NCBI GenBank assembly: GCA_036874045.1
Contig: CM072344.1
Location: 7,474,501 to 7,538,500, forward strand
Length of the DNA stretch: 64,000 nucleotides
From: Cymodocea nodosa
Taxonomy: Eukaryota > Streptophyta > Magnoliopsida > Alismatales > Cymodoceaceae
Direction: 5' to 3'
The notes under the pieces are model-generated. The model worked only from the letters and a program-made list of their open reading frames with translations. It was not told where the DNA came from and did no database searches. Below, in pieces: positions 1-9,365 of the stretch; position 1 is the first letter of the stretch; every line of letters begins with the position of its first letter. Made by a program: the position numbers and the translations under genes.

Positions 1-432
1 TTAACTAAAAAGGTAGGCTCGTGGAGTTAATTTAAGTCCACAAGATTAATCCATTGAGTTAGCTATAACTCCATGAACTAAGTCTGTTAAGTTAACAGTA
101 ACTGAACGAAGTGCTTAATTGAATATATACAAACTCTAGCATAAAAATTAAAATAGTACATAATTCTTACTCAATCTTTATGGGATTGACCTGTACTTAT
201 ACACAAATACAATATACACTATGCACTTGTAGTTAAAAATATAATTGGACTTAATATCTAATTTGTGTGAAAAGTTGTTTGTTTACTTCTAAAAGAATTT
301 ATTGATATAAGCATAAAAACAAATCAAACAAGTATTTCAACAACAATACAAGTTTTTTGGCATCGTTGTCGGGGAAATAATCAAGTTTTCTAGTGCTGTT
401 GAATAGACAAGTTTCTAATTTAACTTTTCACA
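1..432 (+). repeat. Athila-type LTR end plus primer-site region, inverted copy (G0)
   Basis: This stretch is the reverse complement of about 10316-10690, which belongs to the minus-strand Athila remnant G2. It holds the last part of an LTR on the + strand (to about 352), a tRNA-Asp-like primer site, and a second, more decayed primer-site copy near 391-406. At about 432 it joins LTR sequence of the opposite orientation, so two LTRs meet head to head. No coding sequence is present. The upstream part of this element lies outside the window. Confidence 0.7.
358..375 (+). other. Primer binding site, tRNA-Asp type (G0)
   Basis: TGGCATCGTTGTCGGGGA differs from the tRNA-Asp complementary site used by Athila elements (TGGCGCCGTTGCCGGGGA) by three transitions, all of the kind expected from cytosine deamination. 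A run of T precedes it, as at the end of the LTR. Confidence 0.7.
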
Positions 433-1048
433 ACCAAACAACACTTCATTGAGTTATTGTTAACTCAACGGACTTAGTTCATGGAGTTATGGTTAACTCA
501 ATGGACTAACCTTGTGAACTTAAGTTAACTCCATGAGCTAACCTTTCTACTTAAATACTACTATTCATAGAGGAATTCGACCATCCATTAGGTAGTTCCA
601 CAAAATGTAAATAACATCAATTAAGCTTTTTAATGTTAGTTAATCTGAGATTTGTCATTAAGCGACATTAACATTCAGATATTTCAAATAGTAACCATTA
701 AGATTTTAAGTATGCTATACGAATCAATTTTAGTAAACAATAAAACTATTTTCTATTTTCTGAATCAAACAAATATAAAACATTCACATTACTGACAATG
801 ATAACATTAATCACGATACAAAACAAACAATACAACACTTTAATACTAAATGTAAACACAGATAATTAGTTGTTTTTGGTATTTTTGTTTTTATATGTTT
901 CTGAAGATGAATGAAAGGTGAAATGTAAAAATCTCTACCAATAGTAAAAACTTTCGTCACTACATGTGATGTGATTACACCACTAAAAACTTAATCACTT
1001 ACAATCTTGCCTCCTCTCCCTATAGAATCGCGAACCAAGACTTGAAAG
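433..1048 (-). repeat. Athila-type LTR of G2 (3' LTR), part 1
   Basis: Homologous to 10595-11205, 23290-23850 and 35975-36560, all LTRs in the same orientation. It contains the paired half-sites around 450-540, the stretch resembling 'GGAATTCGGCCAACCATTGGG' (570-600) and the run to 'CCTCTCCCTATAGAATCGCGAACCAAG'-like sequence at about 1010-1040. Copia A interrupts it at 1048 and the LTR resumes at 8925. I see no gene. Confidence 0.75.
1044..1048. repeat. Target-site duplication of copia A, left
   Basis: GAAAG here against GTAAG at 8925-8929. The uninterrupted counterpart at 11197-11206 reads AATTGTAAGT, so the left copy carries one substitution. Confidence 0.8.
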
Positions 1049-1953
1049 TGTTAGGACCTTAGTATTTTGATAATGCAAAAACCTATGTGAGGAAACAATT
1101 TGTATTTCACAGGTATGATAGTTCAGTAGAAGAGTAGAAGGTAGATAAGTCATTACAGATAGTTCAGTATGTGCTGCAAAAGATAAACAGGATTTCGGAA
1201 GGTTACCAGACTTAACCATCTGGAAGAGATAAATTTTCGGTGAGTTATCGGGCTTAAGTATCCGAAGAGTCAATGTCAAGCAACAGAAACTTTATCAGAC
1301 AGTTAGAAGGTTAACTATCCGAAAATATAAGGCCATCGGAGAGTTTGAAAGATAGCTGACTGGATGATCAAAGAGTTATAGACTTCACTATCTGAAAGTT
1401 TAAGGAAATCAGAAAGTTAGGAAAGCTAACTATCTGAAACTTAAGTCATTCATTTACCCACGTGTAAAAATCTAAACAGAAGCTTACAAGGATTTTTTAG
1501 AGAGTTAGAAAGCTAACTATCCGAAAAACAAGAAATTTCGAAAGGTTATAGACTTAACTATCCGAAACTTAAGTTATCCTATTATGCACGTGCAGAATTA
1601 AGAAAATAGCAGTTAGAAGCTTAAAAGCAGAATCGGAGAGTTACTATAGCTAACTATCTGAAAGTTAAGAACTTTTCGGTAAGTTAAAGTTATAAGTTTT
1701 CGAACTCATGACACCTCACGTGAACAACTTAAATTCTCACATGACACAAAAAATAGGATGTAAGTGGAGTTTCGGTGAGTTACAGATGTTCTTCGGTGAG
1801 TTACACATATAACCATCCGAAAATCAAAGAGAATCGAAAGGTTACTTACTAAACATCAGATAGAATGGTAACTTACTCTTTTTGGGATTGACTACATATC
1901 TAGTATAGTAGAAAACATCTGTTGGAAGTAAATATGATCGTTATACCTCTTGG

Positions 1954-1961
1954 TATAAATA
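1954..1961 (+). promoter_or_regulatory. TATA box of copia A 5' LTR
   Basis: TATAAATA, conserved in the 3' LTR at 8416-8423. It lies downstream of the half-site array and about 490 bases before the LTR end, so R and U5 would start near 1985-1995. Confidence 0.65.
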
Positions 1962-2123
1962 TGAGAAGTAAAGGGAAGATCAAGATAATGATCATCATAT
2001 ATTGTGAGCTACACAAAAAAAAATTCTAGACACTCTCAAGTCTGCAACATTCAAGAATACTCTCAAAGATTCACTGCAGCATAAAAGCTCCCTGTGCTAA
2101 AACTCTGAGAAAAAGTTCAAAGT

Positions 2124-2226
2124 TGTTGGTTTAGAGCTTGTACCTGAAAGCTTGAAGAAAGGTTGGTTGCTGAGCTTCAACCTGAAAGCTCAAGTATTGG
2201 TTCTTGCTTCTACCTAAAAGCAAGTG
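2124..2226 (+). other. Series of short hairpins with a common loop (RNA leader)
   Basis: Three consecutive units each begin near TTGGTT and hold a perfect short stem closed over a loop containing ACCTGA or ACCTAA. The stems are AGCTT/AAGCT (2135-2139/2148-2152), TGAGCTT/AAGCTCA (2171-2177/2186-2192) and CTTGCTT/AAGCAAG (2203-2209/2218-2224). Stem sequences differ between units but stay complementary, while the loop core is kept. The position downstream of the TATA box places them in the 5' leader of the element RNA. The function is unknown; packaging, dimerisation or translation control are possible. Confidence 0.6.
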
Positions 2227-2454
2227 TTGTAAGTTTTATACTTAGTGAAGCCCAAGTGAATCTTTGGGGTGGACTAGCCGAGTTGGTGAACCACCTAAAA
2301 TTGTCTTGTGTTCCTTTTTATTTATTGTTTTGCATCCATTTAAATTATTTCAACTCACTAATAATTAGAATCAGTCGATTTTGTTTAAAAGAAGTAAAAT
2401 TTACACACCTTCACCATTCACCCCCCCTCTGGTGAGCCTATCGATCCTAACAAT

Positions 2455-2466
2455 TGGTATCAGAGC
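2455..2466 (+). other. Primer binding site of copia A (initiator tRNA-Met)
   Basis: TGGTATCAGAGC, the standard plant copia primer site complementary to the 3' end of initiator tRNA-Met, two bases after the LTR. Confidence 0.92.
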
Positions 2467-2503
2467 TTGGTTAATCTATTATAAGATTTAACTATTTGGA
2501 TTT

Positions 2504-3878
2504 ATGGCTCAATTTGCTGAGGGACAAAACATTCACAAACCTCCTCTATTCGATGGTTCCAATTATAATTATTGGAAGAATAAAATGGAGTGTTTCCTTA
2601 GGAATTTTGATGTAAAACTCTAGAAGATTGTTGTTCTTGGAACTACACTTCCAACTAGTAATGTTATGGACTAGTCTAAAGAGGATGAGAGAATCATCCA
2701 GTTGGATGCTAGAGGGCTGAATGCTATATACTGTACACTAACTACTAAACAATATAACAAAGTTTCTGTATGTAAGTCTGCACATGAGGCCTAGAAAATC
2801 TTTCAAGTTACTCACGAAGGTACAAGCTAGGTAACGGACACTAAAATTAGCATTCTATTAAGAAAACTAGAATTGTTTAAAATGGATGATAACGAAAACA
2901 TAACTGAAATGTTTTCAAGATTTACTGAAATCATTAACAGTCTGAAAGGCCTGGGAAAGGAATTCTCTTCTCGTGAATAGGTACAAAAGATCCTGAGAAG
3001 TTTAACCGTTGAATGGAAACAAAAATCCACTTCTATTCAAGATTCCAAGGATCTAAATAACAACACGGTTGAAGAATTATTGGGCAATCTTCTGGCCCAC
3101 GAAGTTCAAATGAAAGATTGGAAGGATCAGGAGGGAACTGTTGAAAAGAAAGTTGTGAAGAAAAAGGAAATTGCATTTCCTTCAACTAAAGAAGCTTTGA
3201 GTTCAGATGATGATGAGATTATGTTGCTGGCAAGGAACTTCAGAAAGTTCATGAAGAAAAATAATAAGACTAGCTCCTCCAAAAGAACTATTCCTACATG
3301 CTTTAAATGCAAAAGGTAAAGGCACATACAGACTTTCTATCCATTTCAGACAGAAGAGAATCAAATAGATAAGAAGAAGAGATGGAAGAACAAAAAGAAA
3401 ATGGCTCTCAAAGCTACTTGGGATGATAGTAGCACCTCAAACAATTCTTCAGATTCTGAAGATGAAGTTGCAACCAATGCGTGCTTTGTAGTAAGAGGTA
3501 TGCTCCACTTCCTCTTATTGTTTAGAAAACGAGCATGATGAATTAGATGTTAATAGTCTTTTGTGTACTATAGATAATCTATATGTGAAATGTAGAGAAT
3601 ATAAGAAAGAAATTAAAAGGTTGAATAATTGTTTAGAAGATTCCTTTGTTGAATTAGAAACAACTATAGTTGAAAGTAGAAATTTGAAAACTAACTTGGA
3701 TAAATATAGTTATGATAATTGTGAGTTAAAAGAAGAAAATAAAAATTTATTAACTACAATTTCTAATATGAAAAGTACGATCTGTAAATTTACACAAGGT
3801 CAAAAAGGACTAAATAAGATGATAGGATCTCAACGACCAAATGGAAGTAAATTTGGCCTAGGGTATGCTACACCATAA
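2504..3878 (+). pseudogene. gag: gag polyprotein of copia A (capsid and nucleocapsid), broken
   Basis: The start ATG (MAQFAEGQ...) lies 38 bases after the primer site. The N-terminal half matches copia gag (DUF4219/UBN2 type): FDGSNYNYW near residue 20, then LDARGLNAI and IINSLKGLGKEF. The zinc knuckle around 3298-3340 is decayed: CFKC is kept, but the next positions carry a stop, the conserved G before H is R and the last Cys is Tyr. A coiled-coil-like C-terminal part (3561-3878) ends in SKFGLGYATP. Stops at W or Q positions (for example 2621, 2672 and 2792) fit TGG or CAG changed to TAG. A frameshift lies near 3500-3560. Confidence 0.85.
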
Positions 3879-4024
3879 GAAGTACCTTATTGTGGTGGCA
3901 TGATTCGATTATATAGAGATGACACCACTATTTTTGCTAACAGAAGAAGATCGAGTCATATGTGGTTGCAAAGAGGTAATAAATTTAATATTTTAAGGAC
4001 TAACTCTAGTGGACTCAAGAAGAT

Positions 4025-5497
4025 TTGGGTACCAAAAGCTTTAATTTCAGTATAAATTGCAAGATAACAAGGAGCTCCAAGCACACAACAAAATGTATTG
4101 TGGACAGTGGATGCTCAAAGCACATGACAGGTAAGAAAAGATTTCTTGATTTAGTTAAAAGCTTAAGTTCAGGTTTTGTTAAATTTGGGAATAATGAAAA
4201 GTGTAAAATAACTACAATAGGAAATATTACATCTGAAAATGGTAGAATTGAGAATATCTTGCAAGTTAATGGACTAAAACAAAATTTATTAAGTGTAGGA
4301 AAATTATGTGATAAAGGTTATTATGTTTTATTTACTGCTGAAAATTGTTACATCATTGACCCAACTACTAATGAGATAAAATTTACTAGTGTTAGAAATT
4401 GCTTAATTTATATACTAAACTTTCTGTCTGAAAATTCGGCAAGTAATTCTTATTTGGTAGCATCTAGTGAAGATGATTGGTTGTGGCATAAAAGACTTGG
4501 TCATGTCAGTATGAAGACTCTTAGAAAATTATCCAAGAATAATCTAGTAAGGGGTCTACCCAAACTTGAGTTCAAGAAAGACAGGGTGTGCAGTGATTAC
4601 ATGTTAGGGAAGCAGAAGAGAACCTCTCTTCATAGCAAAAATGAGATTTCCACCAAAAAGCCACTAGAACTTTTACATCTAGATCTTTTTGGCCCAACTC
4701 AAGTATCAAGTCTTGGGGGTCGAAAATATACTCTTATTATTGTAGATGATTTCTCTAGATTAACTTGGGTAATATTTTTGACACATAAAAATGAGACACG
4801 CAATGAATTCAGAAATTTTTGCATAAGAATTCAAAATCAGAAGGAACTAACTGTGAAGAAAATCAAAAGTGATCATGGAGGAGAATTTGAAAATTATGAA
4901 TTCGAAAATCTTTGCAATTCATTTAGAATCTTACATGAATTCTCTTGCCCTAGAACTCCAGCTCAAAATGGAGTTGTGGAAATGAAGAATAGAACATTGC
5001 AAAAAATGGCTAGAACTATGCTGAATGCCACTGATCTGCCAAAATTTCTTTCGACTGAAGTTATAGGTACAGCTTGTCACATCTCCAACAAAACTTATAT
5101 CAGATCTTTGCAGAACAAGACACCTTTTGAACTTTGGTTTGACAAGACTCCAAATGTTGGATATTTTAAGACATTCGGATGTAAATGCTTTGTCTTAAAC
5201 ACTAGAGATGCTAAAGACAAGTTTGACTCAAAATCTGAACCTGCCATACTTATTGGTTACTCATCTAGAAGCAAAGCTTATAGAGTATACTTTGCTAAAG
5301 ACGAAAGAGTAGAAGAAAGCATAAACTTTCAATTTGATGAAGAATTGATACAGAATTTTAGAAATTTGAAGATTGATAGTGAAAGTGAAAATGAAAATTT
5401 TGAAAAAGATAATAGCAAGCAAAACTCAAATCCCAAGCTTCAGATCAGAATCATAACAGTTGGAAGTTCAAATCTGATCACCCCATGGAATAAATAA
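4025..5497 (+). CDS. pol: Protease and integrase segment of copia A pol
   Basis: This is the longest open frame of the element (490 aa). The aspartic protease motif VDSGCSKHM begins near residue 26 (about 4100). The GAG-pre-integrase zinc-finger region follows: LWHKRLGH is intact near residue 155, but the later Cys pair is damaged (CSDYMLGK, with Tyr where the second Cys is expected). The integrase core shows the first D in HLDLFGP, the second in SDHGGEFEN and the E in QNGVVEMKN. The frame is lost near 5440-5460, where it runs into PWNK and a stop. The true frame probably began upstream (WVPKAL at about 4027), with a small shift. Confidence 0.88.
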   Translation: MGTKSFNFSINCKITRSSKHTTKCIVDSGCSKHMTGKKRFLDLVKSLSSGFVKFGNNEKCKITTIGNITSENGRIENILQVNGLKQNLLSVGKLCDKGYYVLFTAENCYIIDPTTNEIKFTSVRNCLIYILNFLSENSASNSYLVASSEDDWLWHKRLGHVSMKTLRKLSKNNLVRGLPKLEFKKDRVCSDYMLGKQKRTSLHSKNEISTKKPLELLHLDLFGPTQVSSLGGRKYTLIIVDDFSRLTWVIFLTHKNETRNEFRNFCIRIQNQKELTVKKIKSDHGGEFENYEFENLCNSFRILHEFSCPRTPAQNGVVEMKNRTLQKMARTMLNATDLPKFLSTEVIGTACHISNKTYIRSLQNKTPFELWFDKTPNVGYFKTFGCKCFVLNTRDAKDKFDSKSEPAILIGYSSRSKAYRVYFAKDERVEESINFQFDEELIQNFRNLKIDSESENENFEKDNSKQNSNPKLQIRIITVGSSNLITPWNK

Positions 5498-6271
5498 TTG
5501 GAAATATAACAAAAGAGATACAAACTAGAAGCAAAGCACAAGATATTTGCAATTATTGTGCATTTGTGTCAGAAATAGAGCCAAAATCAGTAGATAAGGC
5601 TTGTAAGGATATTTATTGGACAATGGCTATGTAAGAAGAATTAAATCAGTTCCGGAAAAATAATGTCCCGAAATTAGTGAAGAAACCTGTAGGAAAATCT
5701 ATCATTGGAACTAAATAGATTTTTAGAAACAAATTAGATGAAAAAGGGAACATTCTCAGAAATAAAGCTTGATTGGTTGCACAAGGATATAATCCGCAAG
5801 AAGGCATTGATTATGAAGAAACATTTGCACCTGTAGCTAGAATTGAAGCTATCAGAATGTTGCTTGCTTTTGCAAGCAATATGAGGATAAAACTATTTCA
5901 AATGGATGTAAAGAGTACATTTTTAAATGGAGAAATATAAGAAGAAGTTTTTGTTAAGTAACCTCTCAGATTTGAGCTCAATTCAGATCATGTCTTTAGA
6001 CTAAACAAAGCTCTATATGGTCTAAAACAGGCACCTAGGGCATGGTATGAAAAGCTGAAAAAGTTCTTAATTGAAAATCATTTCATCACAGGCAAGGTGG
6101 ATAGCACTTTGTTTATTAAAACTGTTGATGTACACATGCGTATCATTCAAATCTATGTTGATATTGTTTTTGAAGCTACATCAGAAAAACTGTCATGAAT
6201 TTCAAAACTTGATGAAAAAAATATTTGAAATGAACATGATGGGAGAGTTGAAGTTTTTCTTAGGATTATAG
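5498..6271 (+). pseudogene. pol: Reverse transcriptase of copia A, broken
   Basis: Translation in shifting frames gives copia RT blocks: MQEELNQF (with Q changed to a stop), [57 protein letters not shown] and IYVD. The catalytic YVDD is reduced to YVD followed by a frameshift near 6165-6180. CGA-to-TGA, TGG-to-TAG and CAA-to-TAA stops lie at about 5717, 5769, 5937 and 5959. It continues into the RNase H part from 6281 after a stop at about 6271 in FLGL-stop-IHQVK. Confidence 0.85.
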
Positions 6272-6280
6272 ATCCATCAA

Positions 6281-7098
6281 GTGAAAAATGGTATCTTTGT
6301 TAATCAAGAAAAATACTGCAAAGAAACTTTGAAGAAATTTGGCTTTAAGAACATCAAGTTTGCAAACACCCCAATGAGTTCAAACACTAAACTGGAAAAT
6401 GATGATTTAAGTGTTGCAGTAGATCAAAAGAAATACAGAGGCATGATTGGATCTCTGTTATATCTTTCAGCAAGTAGACCAGATATCATGTTTAGTGTTT
6501 GTTTGTGTGCCAGATTTCAAGCATCACCAATAGAATCTCATCTGAAATCAGTCAAAAGAATCTTCAAGTATTTACAAGGTACTAAAGATTTCAGATTATA
6601 TTACTCAGCTAACAGCAATTTAATTTTAATAGGTTATAGTGATGTAGATTATGCAAGCAGTAGATCAAACAGAAAAAGCACAAGCGTCACATGCCAACTA
6701 CTTGGAAATTCTTTAATTTCATGGTTCAATAAGAAACAAAATTGGATTGCATTATCCACTATTGAAGCCGAATATATTGCAGCAGGTTTATGTTGTGCTC
6801 AAATTTTATGGATGCAACAAACTCTAGCAGATTACAAACTAAAATTCAGAATATAGATATACTTTGTGATAACAGCAATGTAATAAGCTTATCCAAGAAT
6901 ATAGTACTACATTCCAAAGCCAAGCATATCGAGATCAGACATCATTTCTTGAGAGATCATGTGGAAAAAGGACACATCTCACTCAAGTTTGTTCCAATAG
7001 AAAATCAACTTGTAGATATTTTCACAAAACCCTTAAATGAATCAACATTTAATCATATTAGAAGAAATCTAGGCATATATTCTTTGCATGACTTATAA
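6281..7098 (+). pseudogene. pol: RT C-terminus and RNase H of copia A, one frameshift
   Basis: The first part (6281-6856) reads NQEKYCKETLKKFGFKN, YRGMIGSLLYLSASRPDIM, then RNase H with GYSDVDYASS and STIEAEYIAAG, that is, the D and E of the active site. It shifts frame at about 6850, and the rest (to 7098) gives LCDNSNVISLSKN, KHIEIRHHFLRDHVEKG and FTKPLNESTFNHIRRNLGI. The last residues and stop match the C-terminus of SIRE-type copia pol. The two open frames overlap (6790-6856) because of the shift, not because they are separate genes. Confidence 0.88.
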
Positions 7099-7510
7099 TG
7101 CATTTATATTTTGTTATCCCTCAAGCTCACCGTATGGGAGCTTGTTTTCTACTAATGTGTATTCCTGCAAGATTTATCAATAGTATCTTTTAATCAGAAA
7201 TCAAATTTCAAAAGTTTCCTTTTTATATAATGACAAAAAGGGGGAGAAGTATAACAGGAAGGAAATCAGTTCAGAGGGAGAAGTAGAAAATGGGAGAAAA
7301 TCCCAGCACACACACAGGGGGAGAAGTTTATGGAAATTACAGTATTTCCAGCACACAGTTAGGGGGAGAAATTAACTCCATTTTATTGTATTCACTGTAA
7401 ATCTTTGCTTTACTTAGTTTCTATGTGATTGAATGTATAGAAACAATCTAGGGAGTGAAATACATGCAATTAAATGTAAAGGATTTTGTCATTATCAAAA
7501 AGGGGGAGAT
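7099..7510 (+). other. 3' untranslated region of copia A with repeated polypurine tracts
   Basis: No gene. GGGGGAGA-type purine runs occur at about 7238-7248, 7275-7286 (weaker), 7317-7327, 7361-7371 and finally 7496-7510, directly before the 3' LTR. The last one is the expected plus-strand primer. The others resemble it and may be duplicated or alternative polypurine tracts. An accessory gene present in families C and D at this place is absent. Confidence 0.7.
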
Positions 7511-8924
7511 TGTTAGGACCCTAGTATTTTGATACTACAAAAACCTATGTGAGGAAACAATTTGTATTTCACATATATGACAGCTCGATAGAAGAGCAAA
7601 AGGCATATAAGTCATTACAGATAGTTCAGTATGTGCTACAAGAGATAAACAAGATTTCGAAAGGTTACCAGACTTAACCATTCGGAAGAGATAAATTTTT
7701 AGTGAGTTATCAGGCTTAAGTATTCGAAGAGTCAGTGTCAAGTAGCAGAAACTTTATCGGACAATTAGAAGGTTAACTATCCGAAAATACAAGGCCATTA
7801 GAGAGTTTGAAAGATAGTTGACTAGATGATCAGAGAGTTATAGGCTTAACTATCTGAAAGTTCAAGGAAATTGGAAAGTTAGGAAAGATAACTATCCAAA
7901 ACTTAAGTCATTCATTTACCCACGTGTAGAAATCCAGATAGAAGCTTACAAGGATTTTTTAGAGAGTTAGAAAGCTAACTATCCCAAAAACAAGAAATTT
8001 CAAAAGGTTACAGACTTAACTATCTGAAACTTAAGTTATCCTATTATGCATGTGCAGAATTAAGAAAACAGCAATCAGAAGCTTAAAAGCAGAATTAGAG
8101 AGTTACTATAGCTAACTATTCGAAAGTCAAGAACTTTTCAGTAAGTTAAAGTTACAAGTTTTCGAACTCATAACACCTCACATGAACAACTTAAATTCTC
8201 ATGTGACACAAACAATAGGATGTAAGTGGAGTTTCGATGAGTTACAGATGTTCTTCGGTGAGTTACACATATAACCATTCGAAAATCAAAGGAAATCGGA
8301 AGGTTACTTACTGAACATCAGACAGAATGGTAACTTACTATTTTTGGGACTAACTACATATCTAGTATAGTAGAAAACATCCGTTGGAAGTAAATATGAT
8401 CGTTATACCTCTTGGTATAAATATGAGAAGTAAAGGGAAGATCAAGATAACGATCATCATATATTCTAAGCTACAGAAAAAAAAATTCCAGACACACTCG
8501 CAAGTCTGCAACATTCAAGAATACTCTCAAAGATTCACTACAGCATAAAAGCTCCCTATACTAAAACTTTGAGAAAAAGTTCAAAGTTGTTGGTTCATGA
8601 GTTTCAACCTAAAAACTCATTGTTGGTTTAGAGCTTGTACCTGAAAGCTTGAAGAAAGGTTGGTTGCTGAGCTTCAACCTGAAAGCTCAAGTGTTGTTCT
8701 TGCTTCTACCTAAAAGCAAGTTTGTAAGTTTTCTTAGTGAATCTTGGGGGTGGACTAGCCGAGTTGGTGAACCACCTAAAATTGTCTTGTGTTCCTTTCT
8801 ATTTACTATTTTGCATCCATTTAAATTATTTCAACTCACTGATAATTAGAATCAATTGATTCTATTTAAAAGAAGTAAAATTCACCATTCACTCCCCCCT
8901 CTAGTGAGCCTATCGATCCTAATA
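7511..8924 (+). repeat. 3' LTR of copia A
   Basis: Matches 1049-2452, with a TATA box at 8416-8423. It carries one extra hairpin unit at 8591-8625 (stem ATGAGTTT at 8597-8604 with AAACTCAT at 8613-8620) that the 5' LTR lacks. Its last bases are TA instead of CA. Numerous transitions between the two LTRs indicate an old insertion. Confidence 0.92.
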
Positions 8925-9365
8925 GTAAGTTGATCTCCTCTTTAGTATACTGGCATCAACCTAAAACCAAGGCTAGAAGTTTTACGATCTCTTGAGATAT
9001 GAGTCGGTGCTTGGTGAAAATGACTTCCTTTCCTACAACGCGATAACTTCTCATAGTGGTTATCAGTCATTGTGTTTGGCTTGGAATTGACCCGACATCC
9101 AAAAAGTATCCTTACAGACCTTCGAAGGATGGTGATTTTGGTGGTGTTGTGGAGCTTCAGGGAACTTCTGATGTTTCCTGTAGTTAGTGTAGTCCTCCAC
9201 TCACACCCACACTTCATCTTTCTTCCCTTCTTTTATATTTCTTTCAATAGTAACTACTACTTAAATGATCGATTGGATTTCCTTCATTTATATCAACGAT
9301 GGTGATTTCTTCTTCATTCCATGAGTCAATTCCTATGTGATACGTGCAATCGTGGCTTTCCTTCA
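8925..9365 (-). repeat. Athila-type LTR of G2 (3' LTR), part 2
   Basis: Continues the LTR interrupted by copia A. The first five bases GTAAG are the target duplication. The sequence matches 11202-11387, 23870-24330 and 36560-37020, including CAACCTAAAACCAAGGCTAG-like and CGATCTCTTGAGATATGAG-like blocks. Open frames here (8942-9217, 9072-9305) are in LTR sequence and show no protein family. Confidence 0.75.

Larger units (their letters stand above)
1049..2452 (+). repeat. 5' LTR of copia A
   Basis: Starts TGTTAGGACC and ends ATCCTAACA, with the primer site two bases later. It pairs with 7511-8924. The U3 part (about 1290-1880) is an array of half-sites such as TAACTATCCGAAA and their inverted forms with CACGTG sequences. 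A TATA box lies at 1954-1961, and a hairpin series lies in the transcribed part at 2124-2226. The 5' copy lacks one hairpin unit present in the 3' copy. Confidence 0.92.
1049..8924 (+). mobile_element. Ty1/copia LTR retrotransposon A, SIRE-type, complete but defective
   Basis: A 7.9-kb element with two LTRs (1049-2452, 7511-8924), an initiator-Met primer site, gag, protease, integrase, RT, RNase H and a polypurine tract. The order integrase before RT marks it as copia. Motifs in RT and RNase H (LGLKQAPR-like, ASRPDIMFSVC, SKAKHIEIRHHF) fit the SIRE lineage. It lies in an Athila-type LTR with a 5-bp target duplication. Unlike families C and D it has no accessory gene between RNase H and the 3' LTR. 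Many stops and at least three frameshifts make it non-autonomous. Confidence 0.9.

Noticed and set aside
358-375. tRNA-Asp gene fragment
   Set aside because: Only the 18 bases complementary to the tRNA 3' end are present, directly after an LTR, so this is a primer site.
995-1279. Minus-strand frames at 995-1279 and 7535-7741 with similar sequence
   Set aside because: They are similar only because both lie at the start of the copia A LTR; one crosses the element border. No sign of coding.
2163-2435. Open frame of 90 aa in the copia A 5' LTR
   Set aside because: It lies in R/U5, the equivalent frame in the 3' LTR is different, and it matches no family. It overlaps the hairpin series.
9072-9305. 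Frames in Athila LTR sequence (8942-9217, 9072-9305, 23940-24397, 36631-36931)
   Set aside because: They repeat in each LTR copy because of the LTR homology, and their frames are not preserved between copies.
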